From UBA5448 sp045536965 (GTDB lineage Bacteria; Bacillota; Clostridia; Oscillospirales; SIG627), in NCBI GenBank assembly GCA_045536965.1, contig JAZSON010000029.1, positions 62,001 through 126,000 on the forward strand: a DNA stretch of 64,000 bases. Direction: 5' to 3'. The notes beneath the pieces were generated by a model. The model had not been told where the DNA came from. It did not search any database and worked only from the letters and a program-made list of their open reading frames with translations. A program made the translations under genes and the position numbers. How positions within the stretch are numbered: position 1 is the first letter of the stretch; every line of letters begins with the position of its first letter. Positions 17,070 through 28,200 of this stretch are shown here, in pieces.

Positions 17070-18626
17070 ATGAGCAAATATATGCGTATGGTTAGTTTCT
17101 TTCTTGCGCTTGTTTTGACTCTATCTTGCTCTTTGGTCGGTTGCGGCGACAGTGGAGATGGCGGAAAAGAGGATGGAAAGGGTGATAAAAACGATGGTGT
17201 GATATCACCTGATGATTATACCAAGAATCCCGGACATACCATGAGCGGTATGTTTGGTTACGAACTCAAACCCGTGCAGGGACTTGATCTTGATGGATTT
17301 AATTTCAATGTGCTTGTTCCCGCCGATAGCGGTTGGGTGGTATCTCGTGATTTTGCCACCGAGTATTCCGAGGCAGGCTCCGATGTTATTCAGGATGCCG
17401 CTTTTGCCCGTGTGGAAAAGTTAAAAGAGCTCTACAATGTAAACGTAAAGTCGATTACAACGAGTAGCAAAGTCGTTACCGATGCCGACATTGACATCGG
17501 CGGGCAGCTTGGAACATATTCTTTGATTCTTTGCGGCGTCACCGAGATCGGCAGTCTTTCCCTGAAAAACCGCTTGGCCGATTTGACAGAGTTTGCCGAT
17601 GAAGAGATTACATTGGATGCCCCTTGGTACAATCAAAACTTCGTGGACAACATGACCATTGGCGGAAGACTCTTCTATGTTATCGGCGATTTTTCCATCA
17701 TCGATAACGAGGGTATTTCGGTTTTGCAGTACAATCTCGATCTTTTCGATGAATACAAGCTTCCCAACCCTTATACCATGGTGTATGACGGAACTTGGAC
17801 AATGGATGCCCTTCATGAACTCTGCAAAGGCCGTGTTTCCGACTTCACTGGTGACGGTATTGTCGATCAATACGATAGCTTTGGTTTCATGACAGCCTCC
17901 TCCAACATTGTCTTTTTCATGACATCGGGCGCTGTAAAGTTTGCCGATAAGGACGAAGATGATTTGCCCTATCTTTCGTTAAACAATAGCCACAGCATTG
18001 AAGTGCTTGATAAGGTTTTGCTTCTTTATGGCGACAAAACCTCGACGGTTTATTACGACGAGTTTAACAAAGATTTGAACTCAAGCAATGAACAACATGA
18101 ATATGCCAACAAGGTGTTTATGGAAAACCGTGCGCTTGTGCGTGAATGTTCCATGTATCGTGTCACCCAGACTCGTTCTATGGTGAGCGATTTCGGTATT
18201 CTTCCCATTCCGAAAGCCGATGTGGATCAGGATCAGTATTACCACATGTATTCCTTCTCTTCTCCCGCTGTGGCAATTCCTGCTTATTTGAAAAAGGAAC
18301 TGTCTCATGCGGAGGCTGCGGCCGTTTTGGAAGCCCTTTCTTATTACGGAAGATCGCTTCTCCTTTACTCTTACTACGAAACGGTGCTGAAAGGCCGTGT
18401 TGCCCGTGATGAAGATTCCCGCGCCATGCTTGATATCATTTTCGACTCTTCTTATTTTGATATCGGTATTTGTAACAACTTCGGCGGTATCGCCTATGTG
18501 TTCAACAACAGCAGCAAATATCGTGTCAACACATTTGCATCCGATTTTGATGCCATCAAACAAAAAGCCGAATCGGATATTGAAGAGTATGTTGAATCCT
18601 GGTCTGAATTTCTTTTGAACACTTAA
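17070..18626 (+). CDS. Extracellular solute-binding lipoprotein (ABC importer type)
   Basis: A 518-residue lipoprotein: signal peptide with lipobox LVGC (Cys near residue 27) followed by a Gly/Asp/Lys-rich linker. The mature part looks like a family-1 solute-binding protein, with YDGTWTMDALHELCKG near the hinge, DGIVDQYDSFGF (a calcium-loop-like stretch) and FGILPIPKADVDQDQYYHM, typical of sugar-binding proteins. It should capture a solute outside the membrane. No permease or ATPase gene is next to it, so it is an orphan that would need a transporter encoded elsewhere, or serve in sensing. It is driven by a full-consensus promoter. Confidence 0.75.
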   Translation: MSKYMRMVSFFLALVLTLSCSLVGCGDSGDGGKEDGKGDKNDGVISPDDYTKNPGHTMSGMFGYELKPVQGLDLDGFNFNVLVPADSGWVVSRDFATEYSEAGSDVIQDAAFARVEKLKELYNVNVKSITTSSKVVTDADIDIGGQLGTYSLILCGVTEIGSLSLKNRLADLTEFADEEITLDAPWYNQNFVDNMTIGGRLFYVIGDFSIIDNEGISVLQYNLDLFDEYKLPNPYTMVYDGTWTMDALHELCKGRVSDFTGDGIVDQYDSFGFMTASSNIVFFMTSGAVKFADKDEDDLPYLSLNNSHSIEVLDKVLLLYGDKTSTVYYDEFNKDLNSSNEQHEYANKVFMENRALVRECSMYRVTQTRSMVSDFGILPIPKADVDQDQYYHMYSFSSPAVAIPAYLKKELSHAEAAAVLEALSYYGRSLLLYSYYETVLKGRVARDEDSRAMLDIIFDSSYFDIGICNNFGGIAYVFNNSSKYRVNTFASDFDAIKQKAESDIEEYVESWSEFLLNT

Positions 18627-18634
18627 TAAGTCAT

Positions 18635-18673
18635 AAAAACGGCGGCACCGATTGTGTCGCCGTTTAATTTTAA
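18635..18673 (+). terminator. Intrinsic terminator of the solute-binding protein gene
   Basis: Stem AAACGGCGGCAC / GTGTCGCCGTTT with one mismatch, followed by a T-rich run. Confidence 0.8.
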
Positions 18674-18691
18674 AAAGATATGAATAAAAAC

Positions 18692-18720
18692 TTGCAAAAT
18701 AATGAAAATATTGCTATACT
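18692..18720 (+). promoter_or_regulatory. Sigma-A promoter of the LemA-DUF2207 operon
   Basis: TTGCAA (18692-18697) and TATACT (18715-18720) with a 17-bp spacer. Confidence 0.75.
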
Positions 18721-18758
18721 GTGGACATAAACTGTAAAAAATGAAAGGTGGAGCATGT

Positions 18759-19316
18759 ATGAATTGGATCGTCATTGCCGTCATTGCGCTGGTTGCCCTT
18801 TTGGTCATTTGGTTTATTTCGTCGTATAATGGATTTGTCAAAAGAAAAAATGGTGTAGAAGAAGCTTTTTCGACCATGGATGTCTATATGAAAAAACGCT
18901 TCGATATGATTCCCAATCTGGTTGAAACGGTCAAAGGATACGCCAAACATGAGAGCGAAACACTGGAAAAAGTCATTGCCGCCCGCAATCAAATTGCAAA
19001 CGGTACCTCAACCGCGGATAGACTGAAAGGGGAGAATGCTTTAAGCGGCACCTTGAAATCTCTCTTTGCTTTGGCTGAAAGTTATCCCGATTTGAAGGCC
19101 AACAGCAACTTTACCGCTTTGCAGAATCAACTGACCTCCATCGAGGGAGAAATCGCCATGTCCCGCAAGTATTATAATGCTTGTGTCAAGGAGTTTAATA
19201 CCAAGACACAAACCTTCCCCAGCGTCATCATTGCCAATATGTTTGGATTCCAACGCTTCACTATGTTTGAAGTGGATGCTCCCGAAGAACGTAAAAATGT
19301 GAAAGTGCAGTTCTGA
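18759..19316 (+). CDS. lemA: LemA family protein
   Basis: A 185-residue protein with one N-terminal membrane helix (WIVIAVIALVALLVIWFI) and a cytoplasmic helical domain with family motifs: YNGFVKRKNGVEEAFSTMDV, KRFDMIPNLVETVKGYAKHE, and the C-terminal FNTKTQTFPSVIIANMFGF. The ATG at 18759 follows AAAGGTGGAG; an ATG at 18741 in the same frame lacks a good site. The function of LemA is poorly defined. It sits 2 nt upstream of a DUF2207 gene, a pairing seen widely, suggesting the two membrane proteins work together. Confidence 0.9.
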   Translation: MNWIVIAVIALVALLVIWFISSYNGFVKRKNGVEEAFSTMDVYMKKRFDMIPNLVETVKGYAKHESETLEKVIAARNQIANGTSTADRLKGENALSGTLKSLFALAESYPDLKANSNFTALQNQLTSIEGEIAMSRKYYNACVKEFNTKTQTFPSVIIANMFGFQRFTMFEVDAPEERKNVKVQF

Positions 19317-19318
19317 TT

Positions 19319-21229
19319 ATGAAACGAATCGTTCAAATTACAGCCCTTTTAATACTTGTATGCTGTCTGCTTTCCTGTTCACCGTTTGATTTTACCGAGG
19401 ATGCAAGCGGTAACTTGAATATCGACAGCGGTTATTGCTATGAAGATCTTGCCATCCGTGTCGTAGTGGATGATGCCCACGCTTACCATGTCAGTTGGGA
19501 TGTTTCCATTCAATATTTTAAACCGAGACACGGCTTTTACATCTATACCCCGTATGTAGCCGAGGTTGATTTAAAGGAAGCTGAATACGGTCGGTACTAC
19601 ATGGAGTATTCCGATTTTGCCGTAACAGGCGCTCCTTACGAGGTCTACACCGAGGACTTGAATTACATTGTCAAGGTCGGCGATCCCAACAAAACGGTGA
19701 CGGGGATTCAAAAGTATACCATTTCCTATGTTTGTGAAGTTGGTGCTGATTTTTCCGATGCGCTTGATATTCTTTATTGGAACATTGTCGGCTCCTTTAT
19801 GGATACCCAAATCAACAACATCTCTTTTGAAGTGGTCCTGCCTCACGCCATTGAAAAGGGAAGCGAAGCCAAACTGTATCAGGGTGGTTATGGTTCGCCG
19901 CGATATTTGACCCTCAAAACCGAGGACGGCGTGTCCTTTAAGTATGAAAATAAAAACGGTCTTGGCAGTTACAATGGGTTAACGCTGTATCTTGAACTGC
20001 CCGACGGATATTATACCGATGTGTCAACCCCTGGTATCCTGCCCGCGTTTCTTTTGATTGCAGTAGGAATCGGCACAGTTTTGCTTTGTGTTTTTCTCTA
20101 CCGCAAATTCGGTGTTGACCGCACGGTTCTTCCCACGGTGGAGTTTGAAGCTCCCGAGGGGGTGGATTCGGCGGCGGCGGGATATATTCTCGATGGCTCT
20201 GCCGATGCAAAAGACATCGTTTCTCTCATTTTTTGGTTTGCCGATCATGGATATTTAACGGTCGAGGATGCAGGCGCTGACACCTTTATTCTCCACAAGA
20301 AAAAAGAATTGCCCGACGATGCCCCCCGTTATTTGAATTCCGTCTTTGCAGGATTTTTTGATGGACGCGACAGCGTTTCCACCCAAGACTTGAATCTCCA
20401 TTTTTATAAGACCACTCAGGCGGCGCAAACTTCCTTAACACATCATTGGTGTAAAAAGATATTTGATCAAAAAAGCAGTGTTATGCAGGTGCTTTCGGGG
20501 TTTGTTTCTCTCATACCCTTTTTCTTCTGTGTGCTGTGGTCGATTTGTGTCAGCTCTGCTTTGCTTGATACCGGTGTCATCGGCCTTATGCTTATTTTGG
20601 TGGTGGCCGTTGGTTCTGGAGAATTTCTCCTTTCCCGCTGGGTCACTTCAAAATCGTCCTACGGATTTATAAAGCGGAGTGGCATGCTCATGTTAAGCGT
20701 TCTCATTTTGCTCCTTTCCGCTTTCCTGTTTGGATGGATCATCCCCGCATTTGTGGTGGATCCTTGGGGGATCTCTCGCTGGGCGGGTGTGTTTACCATG
20801 GCTTGCTTGCCCTTTGTGATGTTTGCGGGGCGAAAGACCGAGGAGGGAGAAGCGCTCTTTGCAAAACTTTGCGGTTTCCGCACCTTCATCGAAAAGGCCG
20901 AGAAGGAGCGTATTGAAAAAATGGTAGCACAAGACCCTGCTTATTTTTATCATGTTCTGCCGTATGCGTACGCTCTGGGTGTCACCGATCAATGGGCAAA
21001 ACGTTTTGAAAAGATCACCATTGAACCCCCGAGCTGGTACAGTTCCTCAAGTATGGATGCCTTCACCCTCTATCTGTTCATGTCTTCGTTTAGGCGATCT
21101 GCGATGGTCATGAATCGTTCCATGGTTTCCCGTCCCGAAGTCAAAGGCAGTTCGGGTGGTGGATTCTCGGGCGGTGGTGGCGGATTCTCGGGCGGCGGCT
21201 TCGGCGGCGGTGGCGGCGGTAGCTGGTAA
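19319..21229 (+). CDS. DUF2207 membrane protein with glycine-rich tail
   Basis: A 636-residue protein. The N-terminal signal sequence ends in a possible lipobox (LLSC, Cys near 20). An extracytoplasmic beta-rich domain (about 25-235; YCYEDLAIRVVVDDAHAY, ITGIQK-like YTISYVCEV) is followed by a membrane helix (PAFLLIAVGIGTVLLCVFLY), a cytoplasmic part (VDSAAAGYILDGSADAKDIVSLIFWFADHGYLTVED), more membrane helices (about 390-500), a conserved FRTFIEKAEKERIE segment and a C-terminal Gly/Ser tail ending in GGGGGGSW. This order matches DUF2207 proteins, which usually neighbour LemA as here. The function is unknown. Confidence 0.9.
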   Translation: MKRIVQITALLILVCCLLSCSPFDFTEDASGNLNIDSGYCYEDLAIRVVVDDAHAYHVSWDVSIQYFKPRHGFYIYTPYVAEVDLKEAEYGRYYMEYSDFAVTGAPYEVYTEDLNYIVKVGDPNKTVTGIQKYTISYVCEVGADFSDALDILYWNIVGSFMDTQINNISFEVVLPHAIEKGSEAKLYQGGYGSPRYLTLKTEDGVSFKYENKNGLGSYNGLTLYLELPDGYYTDVSTPGILPAFLLIAVGIGTVLLCVFLYRKFGVDRTVLPTVEFEAPEGVDSAAAGYILDGSADAKDIVSLIFWFADHGYLTVEDAGADTFILHKKKELPDDAPRYLNSVFAGFFDGRDSVSTQDLNLHFYKTTQAAQTSLTHHWCKKIFDQKSSVMQVLSGFVSLIPFFFCVLWSICVSSALLDTGVIGLMLILVVAVGSGEFLLSRWVTSKSSYGFIKRSGMLMLSVLILLLSAFLFGWIIPAFVVDPWGISRWAGVFTMACLPFVMFAGRKTEEGEALFAKLCGFRTFIEKAEKERIEKMVAQDPAYFYHVLPYAYALGVTDQWAKRFEKITIEPPSWYSSSSMDAFTLYLFMSSFRRSAMVMNRSMVSRPEVKGSSGGGFSGGGGGFSGGGFGGGGGGSW

Positions 21230-21246
21230 ACCCCAATTTGTAGTTT

Positions 21247-21282
21247 ATATGCACGCTTCGAGAGAGGCGTGCATATTTTTTA
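21247..21282 (+). terminator. Intrinsic terminator of the LemA-DUF2207 operon
   Basis: Perfect stem ATATGCACGC / GCGTGCATAT followed by a T-run. Confidence 0.85.
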
Positions 21283-21405
21283 GTTTCATAAAAATGTTTT
21301 TGTCATTGCATTCTCTTCTTGACAAAAAAGTTCTTTTGTGATATAGGGTATACTGCATTTTTTTAAATACAATGCTTTATCACAATAATCACAAAGGAGA
21401 TTGTT

Positions 21406-24400
21406 ATGAACACAAACAAACGTATTCTCTCTCTGCTTCTTTCGGTGCTTATGCTTCTGTCTTTGCTCCGGCAGGACTGTTTGTATTCGCAGAAGGTGCC
21501 ATGAATGCAGGAAATACTGTCTATGTCGATCAGACAAACGGCTCTGATGAAACAGGCGACGGTACTGAGGCAAAGCCTGTTCAAACCATTGAAAAAGCAG
21601 TTGAACTGCTCGAAGCAGGAGATAAAACTGCAGATGGTTACGTTTATCTCTTAGATGATTACTCCGCCGTTTACAACGGAGAAAAATCCGGCGCCGAAGC
21701 CTTGACAAGCGTTTTGCCCGCCCATACCCGCCACATTATTATTACGGGTAACGTGGGAAATAAACCCACTTGGGAATTGAGATTTAAACCGTTGATTTAC
21801 AAGGACTTTTTTACACCTACGGCTAATAGACACGGCGCTGCCAGTTTGTATCCTCTTACCAACGGCCCGTCACCTTTGATGCCGTTACGGTTCATTCGAC
21901 GGTAGATAAGGAAAACTATATCCAATTCCCGACGACGACCACCTATACCATTCCGGCAGATCATCCGAATGAAAAATATAGAGCCTATGCCGGTAAAACC
22001 ATTACCTTTGAAGAAGGTTCCTATCTTTATATAGATTACAACATCACCGATAACGGTGACGGCACCCTTACACTCACCCCGAATGGTGATGCGAAATACT
22101 ATCTCCTGATCAACACTTTGCGTTGGATCCCCAAGGGATATTTCGCCACCACCGCGAATAACACTCTCACTTGGGATACTGCGGCTGAAACCGACCGTCA
22201 GAACAGTGCTTTCCCGACCACGAAAGGAAATGCAGGTCACTGCCAAGTGGTTGCTCAAAAATATTTCTATTTTAATGCTCCCACTACCTTGAACGGCACC
22301 GGATGGGATTTATGCTACGCTTGCGTAGAGGGTGCAAAAAAAGGTGTTCAACCCGAAAGTGAGATCATTCTTACCATCGGTGTAAACTCCGATCTTATCG
22401 GCAGATATTTGAATGCTCCCGCCAAAACAGCTCCTGCTTCCACCAAGGTAACCTATGTGATCGAGAAACAAGGTTTTAACTGGACGCATACTACCTACAA
22501 TATTTTTGGTGGCACCAAGACTTCCCCCGAAATCCTTTGTGACTTTGCGGTTGTTGTCAAAGCATCGGGTGCAAAATTTGCCGGCGGTTTGACAGAATCT
22601 TCCACCGCGACAGGCAAAGGTACCTACAATCTTGTGATTGACAATCCCTCGGTTAACTTCAGTGCCGCCGATCAGCTCATGAGCGGCTTTAACTCTTTGC
22701 AGTTTACAAACGTTGGTGAAGGCTTTACCTTCGATAACAGGAACCGTTTCATACCTTCTCGACAGCGGCACTGTTGCCTACGCGAAGGGCGATGCCGAAG
22801 AAGAAATCGTTCTTCCCGAGAGCGAGACCGTTATTGTCGGCAATTCCATCACCCTTGCCGCTCCTGCCACTACCACCCTTGCCGATGGCAAAAAATTTAT
22901 GGGCTGGATGGATAAAGAGGGCAAACTTTACAAGGCAGGGGATGTTTTCGCGGTGGATGCAGCCGTTACCTTCACCCTGACCGCTGTTTGGGAACTTTGC
23001 ATCAGCTTTACCACCGGTTATGAAGAAAGCGGCGTTTTCCAAAGCGACATTGCTGTCGATTTGGGTGAAAAATTCGCACTACCCAATGATCTTCGCGGCA
23101 CCATCGTCAACGATGGCAAGTATGATCTTGTGTTCTACGGCTGGAATATTGGCGGCAAGATCCGTTTTGCCGGCGAAACGCTTACCATGGACGGCGCTGA
23201 CCTTTCCGCCGAAGCCGTTTGGGTTCCCGCTATCTTCGTGGATGGCACCAACGGAAATGATGAAGAGGCAGATGGCACGAGAGCGAAGCCTTACCAAACC
23301 CTCAATGCTGCCTATAAAGCGTTGGGTGATCTTCTCAGTGACCGCGGTAATACCGATGCGGCAGGCGCGGTTTATCTGTTAAGCGATGCGGCGTTTGCAC
23401 CCATCGACGATTCTGTTTATTATCGCGAGTCGTCAAGTGTTGTAGCCCTCCAATCCCTCAATATGCCGATACTCTTTACCGCCGCGACTGCCAATACGGT
23501 ATGCGAATTCAAAATGACTACGCAAATTTATATCTACTTCAATAACGATATCTTATTTGATAACGTTAGCGTAGCCGTGACCTCCGAGTCCTATCCGAAC
23601 GATACTAACATTCGTATGTATCCCAGTGGTGATTTGTATTTCGGCTTGCATGTAAAAACCGAGCAATTTGTTATTGACTGCAATCAATTGATCGAGTTCT
23701 CGGCGGATTGCAAAGTGTATAACGGCACATTTAAACAAATCAACATGGGTGGCGCATCTTCTGTCCGTACCATGAACTTCAATCTCTATTTCGGTAACGG
23801 TACGAAAGAATCCACACCGTTTATTGATCCTGTTTTCCCGAATGGTCAAAAGAATGTCAACTCTCTCATTAACGCCGAATTCCGCTCCGGCACTGTCAAT
23901 ACTCTCGATATCAGAAAAAGCGGTACCGTTGCTGCCAACGATGATAGAAAACTCTCGGGCGATCTGATCTGTAAGATTTACAAAGGTATAACTCTTACTA
24001 AAATTACAGACGGTGCTCCGATTTATTGTGAACAAACGTACAACAATAAACAATACACCGATACTGAACACATGCATGATATGTCGAGAACGATCATTTT
24101 CAATGGATTCTGTGGTTCTGTATACTATGGCCATGGCACAGTGACAGGAAGTGTTGAGTATGATCATGAACTTCCCAACGGTCTGGATGCTATCGCATTT
24201 ATCAATGGCGCAAACGTTACCTTTACAAACCATGCTCCCCGTATTGCCGCGCGTGCAAATGGTATCGGTAATGTTTATGTGGATGCTACCTCCACCTACA
24301 CCGGAAAGGATATCATCCCCGTTTACTATGACCACGAAAATGAAGTCGAAGTTGACGGAACACACCTTTCACCCATTGCAGGTACCCTCCACACTTGGAA

Positions 24401-24836
24401 CGGCACCGAATGGACCACCGATGTTTACGGTGCAGCCCTCGGCGCACAAAGACGTACCACCGCTCCTTACGGCATCCGCTTTGGATTTGTCGGTTCTACC
24501 GCCACCCTTGAAGCCATGTTCGGACAAAAAGTAACCAAGGGAATTCTCCTGATTCCCACCGCTCTTTTGAACGAAACCCTGGAACTTGACACCGAAAATG
24601 TTCTCAATGTAGAAGCCAAGGTTTCCTTCAGCTTGAGCCAGCCTAACGTCTTCACCGCTATGCTGATTGACGATTACGACAATTCTTCCGAAAAATGGCT
24701 GGAAACTTGGGAAAATGTAGAATTCACCGCCCGCGCATATTTTGAGCTTGCCGACGGTACCGTGTTCTACTCCGATTCTATCACAAAGAGCATCGCTTCC
24801 ATCAACCAAGCATTGACCGAGATGTTGCCCGCCTGA
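21406..24836 (+). pseudogene. P1: broken giant secreted repeat protein, first of four paralogs
   Basis: The start is clear: AAAGGAGA (21393-21400), ATG 21406 and signal peptide start MNTNKRILSLLLSVLMLLSL. Compared with P2-P4 the frame is lost three times: a base is missing near 21467 (TTGCTCCG where paralogs have TTGCTTCC), another near 21870 (after CCAACGGCCCG), and near 22735-22745 a deletion removes the counterpart of about 85 residues and shifts frame. The last open segment (22745-24836) carries an InlB-like repeat (VFYGWNIGGKIRFAGE), a VDGTNGNDEEADGTRAKPY motif and the shared C-terminal domain (IRFGFVGSTATLEAMFG). The middle module found in P2-P4 is absent, so P1 was also shorter. The missing bases could be assembly errors, but the deletion argues for decay. 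A micropeptide ORF follows 15 nt after its stop. Confidence 0.75.
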
Positions 24837-24851
24837 TAGGGAGGAAGAGTC

Positions 24852-24971
24852 ATGAAAAACGTATATGAATCCCCCGCAATGATTTCTCTGGAATTTCCGG
24901 AAGAAATCATGTCCATCAGTTTCGGCGATAACTATGGTTCATTGCTTCCCGGTTGGGGAGAACCGAACTGA
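24852..24971 (+). CDS. 39-residue partner ORF of P1
   Basis: ORF beginning MKNVYESPAMISLEFPEEIM and ending GSLLPGWGEPN, behind a GGGAGGA site and exactly 15 nt after the stop of P1, followed by a terminator. It has no signal peptide or membrane segment and is net acidic. Its start recalls the small 'MKKxYExPxI' ORFs common in gut Clostridia and Bacteroidales, whose role is not known to me. The copies at 30463 and 36180 differ at only a few residues, so it is under constraint or recently copied. It is intact although the large gene before it is broken. Confidence 0.65.
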   Translation: MKNVYESPAMISLEFPEEIMSISFGDNYGSLLPGWGEPN

Positions 24972-24993
24972 ATCATTTGCGCATACTATTTAC

Positions 24994-25032
24994 GCGAAGC
25001 ACGCTTCTTATTGAAGTGTGCTTCGCTTTTTT
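24994..25032 (+). terminator. Intrinsic terminator after P1 and its small ORF
   Basis: Stem GCGAAGCACGCTTC / GAAGTGTGCTTCGC (one mismatch, so not identical to the P2/P3 terminators) followed by six T. Confidence 0.85.
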
Positions 25033-25147
25033 ACTTCACGCCAAAAGGTAAAAAAGGATTTTTTGTGATTTTGTTTTGATTTTCCCATGCAGTGAATGTT
25101 TTTTTGTTTCCATGTGTTAAAATATCGCAAATTGAAAGCGAGATATA

Positions 25148-25176
25148 TTGACATGGCGATGATTTTGTGATAAACT
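25148..25176 (+). promoter_or_regulatory. Probable sigma-A promoter of P2
   Basis: TTGACA (25148-25153) and TAAACT (25171-25176) with a 17-bp spacer; AGGAGG precedes the ATG at 25234. The rest of the gap 24972-25233 shows only the P1 terminator and AT-rich sequence. Confidence 0.65.
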
Positions 25177-25233
25177 GTAGATGGTATACCTTAGCCGTGT
25201 TTTCACAATACCAATACTTTAGGAGGAAACGAA

Positions 25234-28200
25234 ATGAAAAACACAAACAAGCGCATTCTCTCTTTTGTGTTGTCTGCTCTTATGCTCATCTCTCTGCTTC
25301 CCGCAGGTATGATGGCAGGCGCGTTGGATGCTATGAACGCAACCAATACGATCTATGTAGATCAGGCAAAAGGTTCGGATACCAACACAGGTACCGAATC
25401 GTCTCCCGTTAAAACCATCGAAAAGGCTGTTGAACTGCTTGAAGCGGGCGACAAAACCGCCGATGGTTACATCTACCTCAAAAGTGATTATTCCCAACTG
25501 TATGACGGTAGAGGCCAGCGTAACTTTTTAGACATTATGCCCACCCATACCCGTAATATCATCGTAACGGGTAATGCAAATAAAAAGCCGACCTGGGAAA
25601 TGATCATTGCTTGCAGTGCGAGCACCTCTGCCGCTTATTTGAAAGAGCGTCATTTGGCCGCCTCGGGCTATATTCGCAACAATGGTCCTTTGACCCTTGA
25701 TGTGGTTAAGGTTAATGTAAAGACCGACCCCAACAACCTCACCACTATTGCTTTGAAAATGGAATATGAATTCCCTGCAGGTCATGAATTTGCAGGCAAG
25801 AAGCTTGCTTTCAAGGGTGGCGATTATCTTTACAAAAAGTATGATCTTGCCATCGATCCCAATAACGCTGCGTATGTGATCGATGTTACCGATCGTACCA
25901 AAGAAAATGAAGTATATCCCGTCCGTATGAACGATCTGCGTTGGACCACCAATGCTAAATTCGTTGCAACCGAAAACTGCGAAGTTACCTACGAAGATCA
26001 GGCGGATAATTCTCGTTTGGAGGCGGATATCCCCACCACTTCGAGTCATGTCAAAGAGATCAACTACATCTATTTCCAACCCTACTCCAATGCCTCCTTG
26101 TACGGCGGCTTCTTTGGTGACGGCTGGGTTGTAGGTGCAAGCGCCACCTATGATGATGAAGTGATTCTGACTATCGGCAGCAAGGATGCGTTGAAAATCC
26201 TCCGCGCTCCCAGTGCAGATGTTCCTGCCACCACCAAGGTTTCCTATGTTTTCGAAACCCCCGATGTTTTTAACATCCCCTTCTATACCTCCGAGAAAAC
26301 GAACGCACCTGCCCTGAAATGTGAATTCAGCATGGTTTTGAAAACGACAGGTGTAACCTATGGTACGGGCGCAAGCGATATTGCCGAGTTGTACACTTCT
26401 TATGTAGACGGCTTCGGTACCTACAACATCGTATTTGATAACCCTGCCGAAACATTTGACCAGAATCTTTTGTTGCCCGGTTACCATTCCCTTTATTTCA
26501 AGGGAATCGGCGGTTCCCTTTCCTTTGATTTTGAATCTCTTCCCCAAGTTGGTTACAAAGTCATTCGTATCGACGAAGGCGATATTCTCGATCTTCAGGG
26601 AACTACCGTTCAAAGAGAATTCATGCTTGACATCGTCAAAGCAGGAAAAAGCTTTGAAAACGATTCTTTCCCCGTAATTTATGCCGATGATGAATCGGTT
26701 CTCGACTTCATCACCCTGACCGAAGAAGCCGAAGCGCTCGGTTCTTTGGTATATTCCGAAGATGACTATGCTGTTTACTACACCTTGGATCGCGGCAATG
26801 TTGTCTATGAAAAAGGCGATACCGACGAAGATGTTGAAATGCCCGCCGACTCCGAAACCGTTTTTGCAGGCGAAAACATCATCGTCAGCGCGCCCGTAAA
26901 TAGCACTCTGGAAAACGGAAAGAAATTCTCCGGTTGGAAAGATGCGAAGGGCAACATCTATCAGCCCGGCGACAGCTATATGATCAACTCTAACGGCAGT
27001 GTAACCCTCACCGCAACTTGGGGCTTCCCCCTCTCGTTTGTGACAGGTTATGAAGATGCCGCAACTCCCGTCACCAGAGAAGACATGTTCTTCGTTCCCG
27101 GTGACAGAGTGGCACTTCCCAATGATCTCCGCGCTTCCGATGAGGATAAAGACGGTGTATACACCCTCAAAACCATCACCGATGGCGGCAAGGACTATGT
27201 CTTCTACGGCTGGACCATTGATGGCAAGTTCTATCATGCAGGCGAGACCATTAAAACGGGTACTACTGCCATCACCGCAACCGCTGTTTGGATTCCCGCC
27301 ATCTATGTCAAACCCTCCTATGCGGGCAACGACTCCGACGGTTCCAAAGCCAAACCCTACAACTCGATTCTGAAAGCACAGATGGCCGTTCGCGCTCTCT
27401 TTGGTGCCGATGAAGGAAATGAAATCCCCGCCGCTTCCATCGTTATGATGGAAAACACCATTTGGAACTGGAGCTACACCGAGACCGTTCCCGGTCATGT
27501 CGGTGGTGTTCAAGACGATGGCTATACCTATTATGAAAAGAATAGTGCAAACGCCAACCATCCCAAACTGAATACTCTCGGCGGATCGGTTCTTTACACG
27601 GCAATTTCCAGCGACATCGAAGTTTTGATGTATCAGTACGAATCCCTGTACTTCTACATTGCTGACGACTTCATGCTTGACAACTTGACCTACCTTGTCA
27701 GCGCCACCCACTCCATTTCCCGTCTTTACTTCACGACCACGGGCAGAGTCCTTTATATGGGCCCGACCGTGAAATGCTTGAAGAAAAACAACAATACCCA
27801 AAACGTAGATACCTTGTATGGTTTGCCTCTCGGTTCTTACAGCGCAACCGTTCATCAGCAGTATTCCTACATTCTGTTTGATGTCAACTTACCCGATATC
27901 ACAGCGCATATCTATGGCGGTGAGTACACAGGTCTTTATATGCTCTATGCCAACGCAGGTACCAACACCTCTTATATCGGTGCTCCCGGTACTACTGGTC
28001 CGACCATTGCATATACCGCTCTCGGTAACACCAACAACCATCCTTCCGCTGTTTGGGATTACTACCAATATTCGGGCAATGTAAAGGAATTTCGTTTCGG
28101 TGTTCTTTCTACCGCTAACAATATTTTCCGTGGTACATGGAATCTCCATTTCTATGGCAACGCCAAATTCACCCTCAAAGACTGGAATGCTGCGTATGCA

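Noticed and set aside
21319..21347. Sigma-A promoter for P1 (TTGACA with TATAGG)
   Set aside because: The -10 is poor, and the better TATACT at 21349 is spaced about 24 bp from the -35. Not called.
25528..27855. Second long minus-strand frame opposite P2
   Set aside because: Same reasons: no start signal, low-complexity composition mirroring the repeat protein, no family resemblance.
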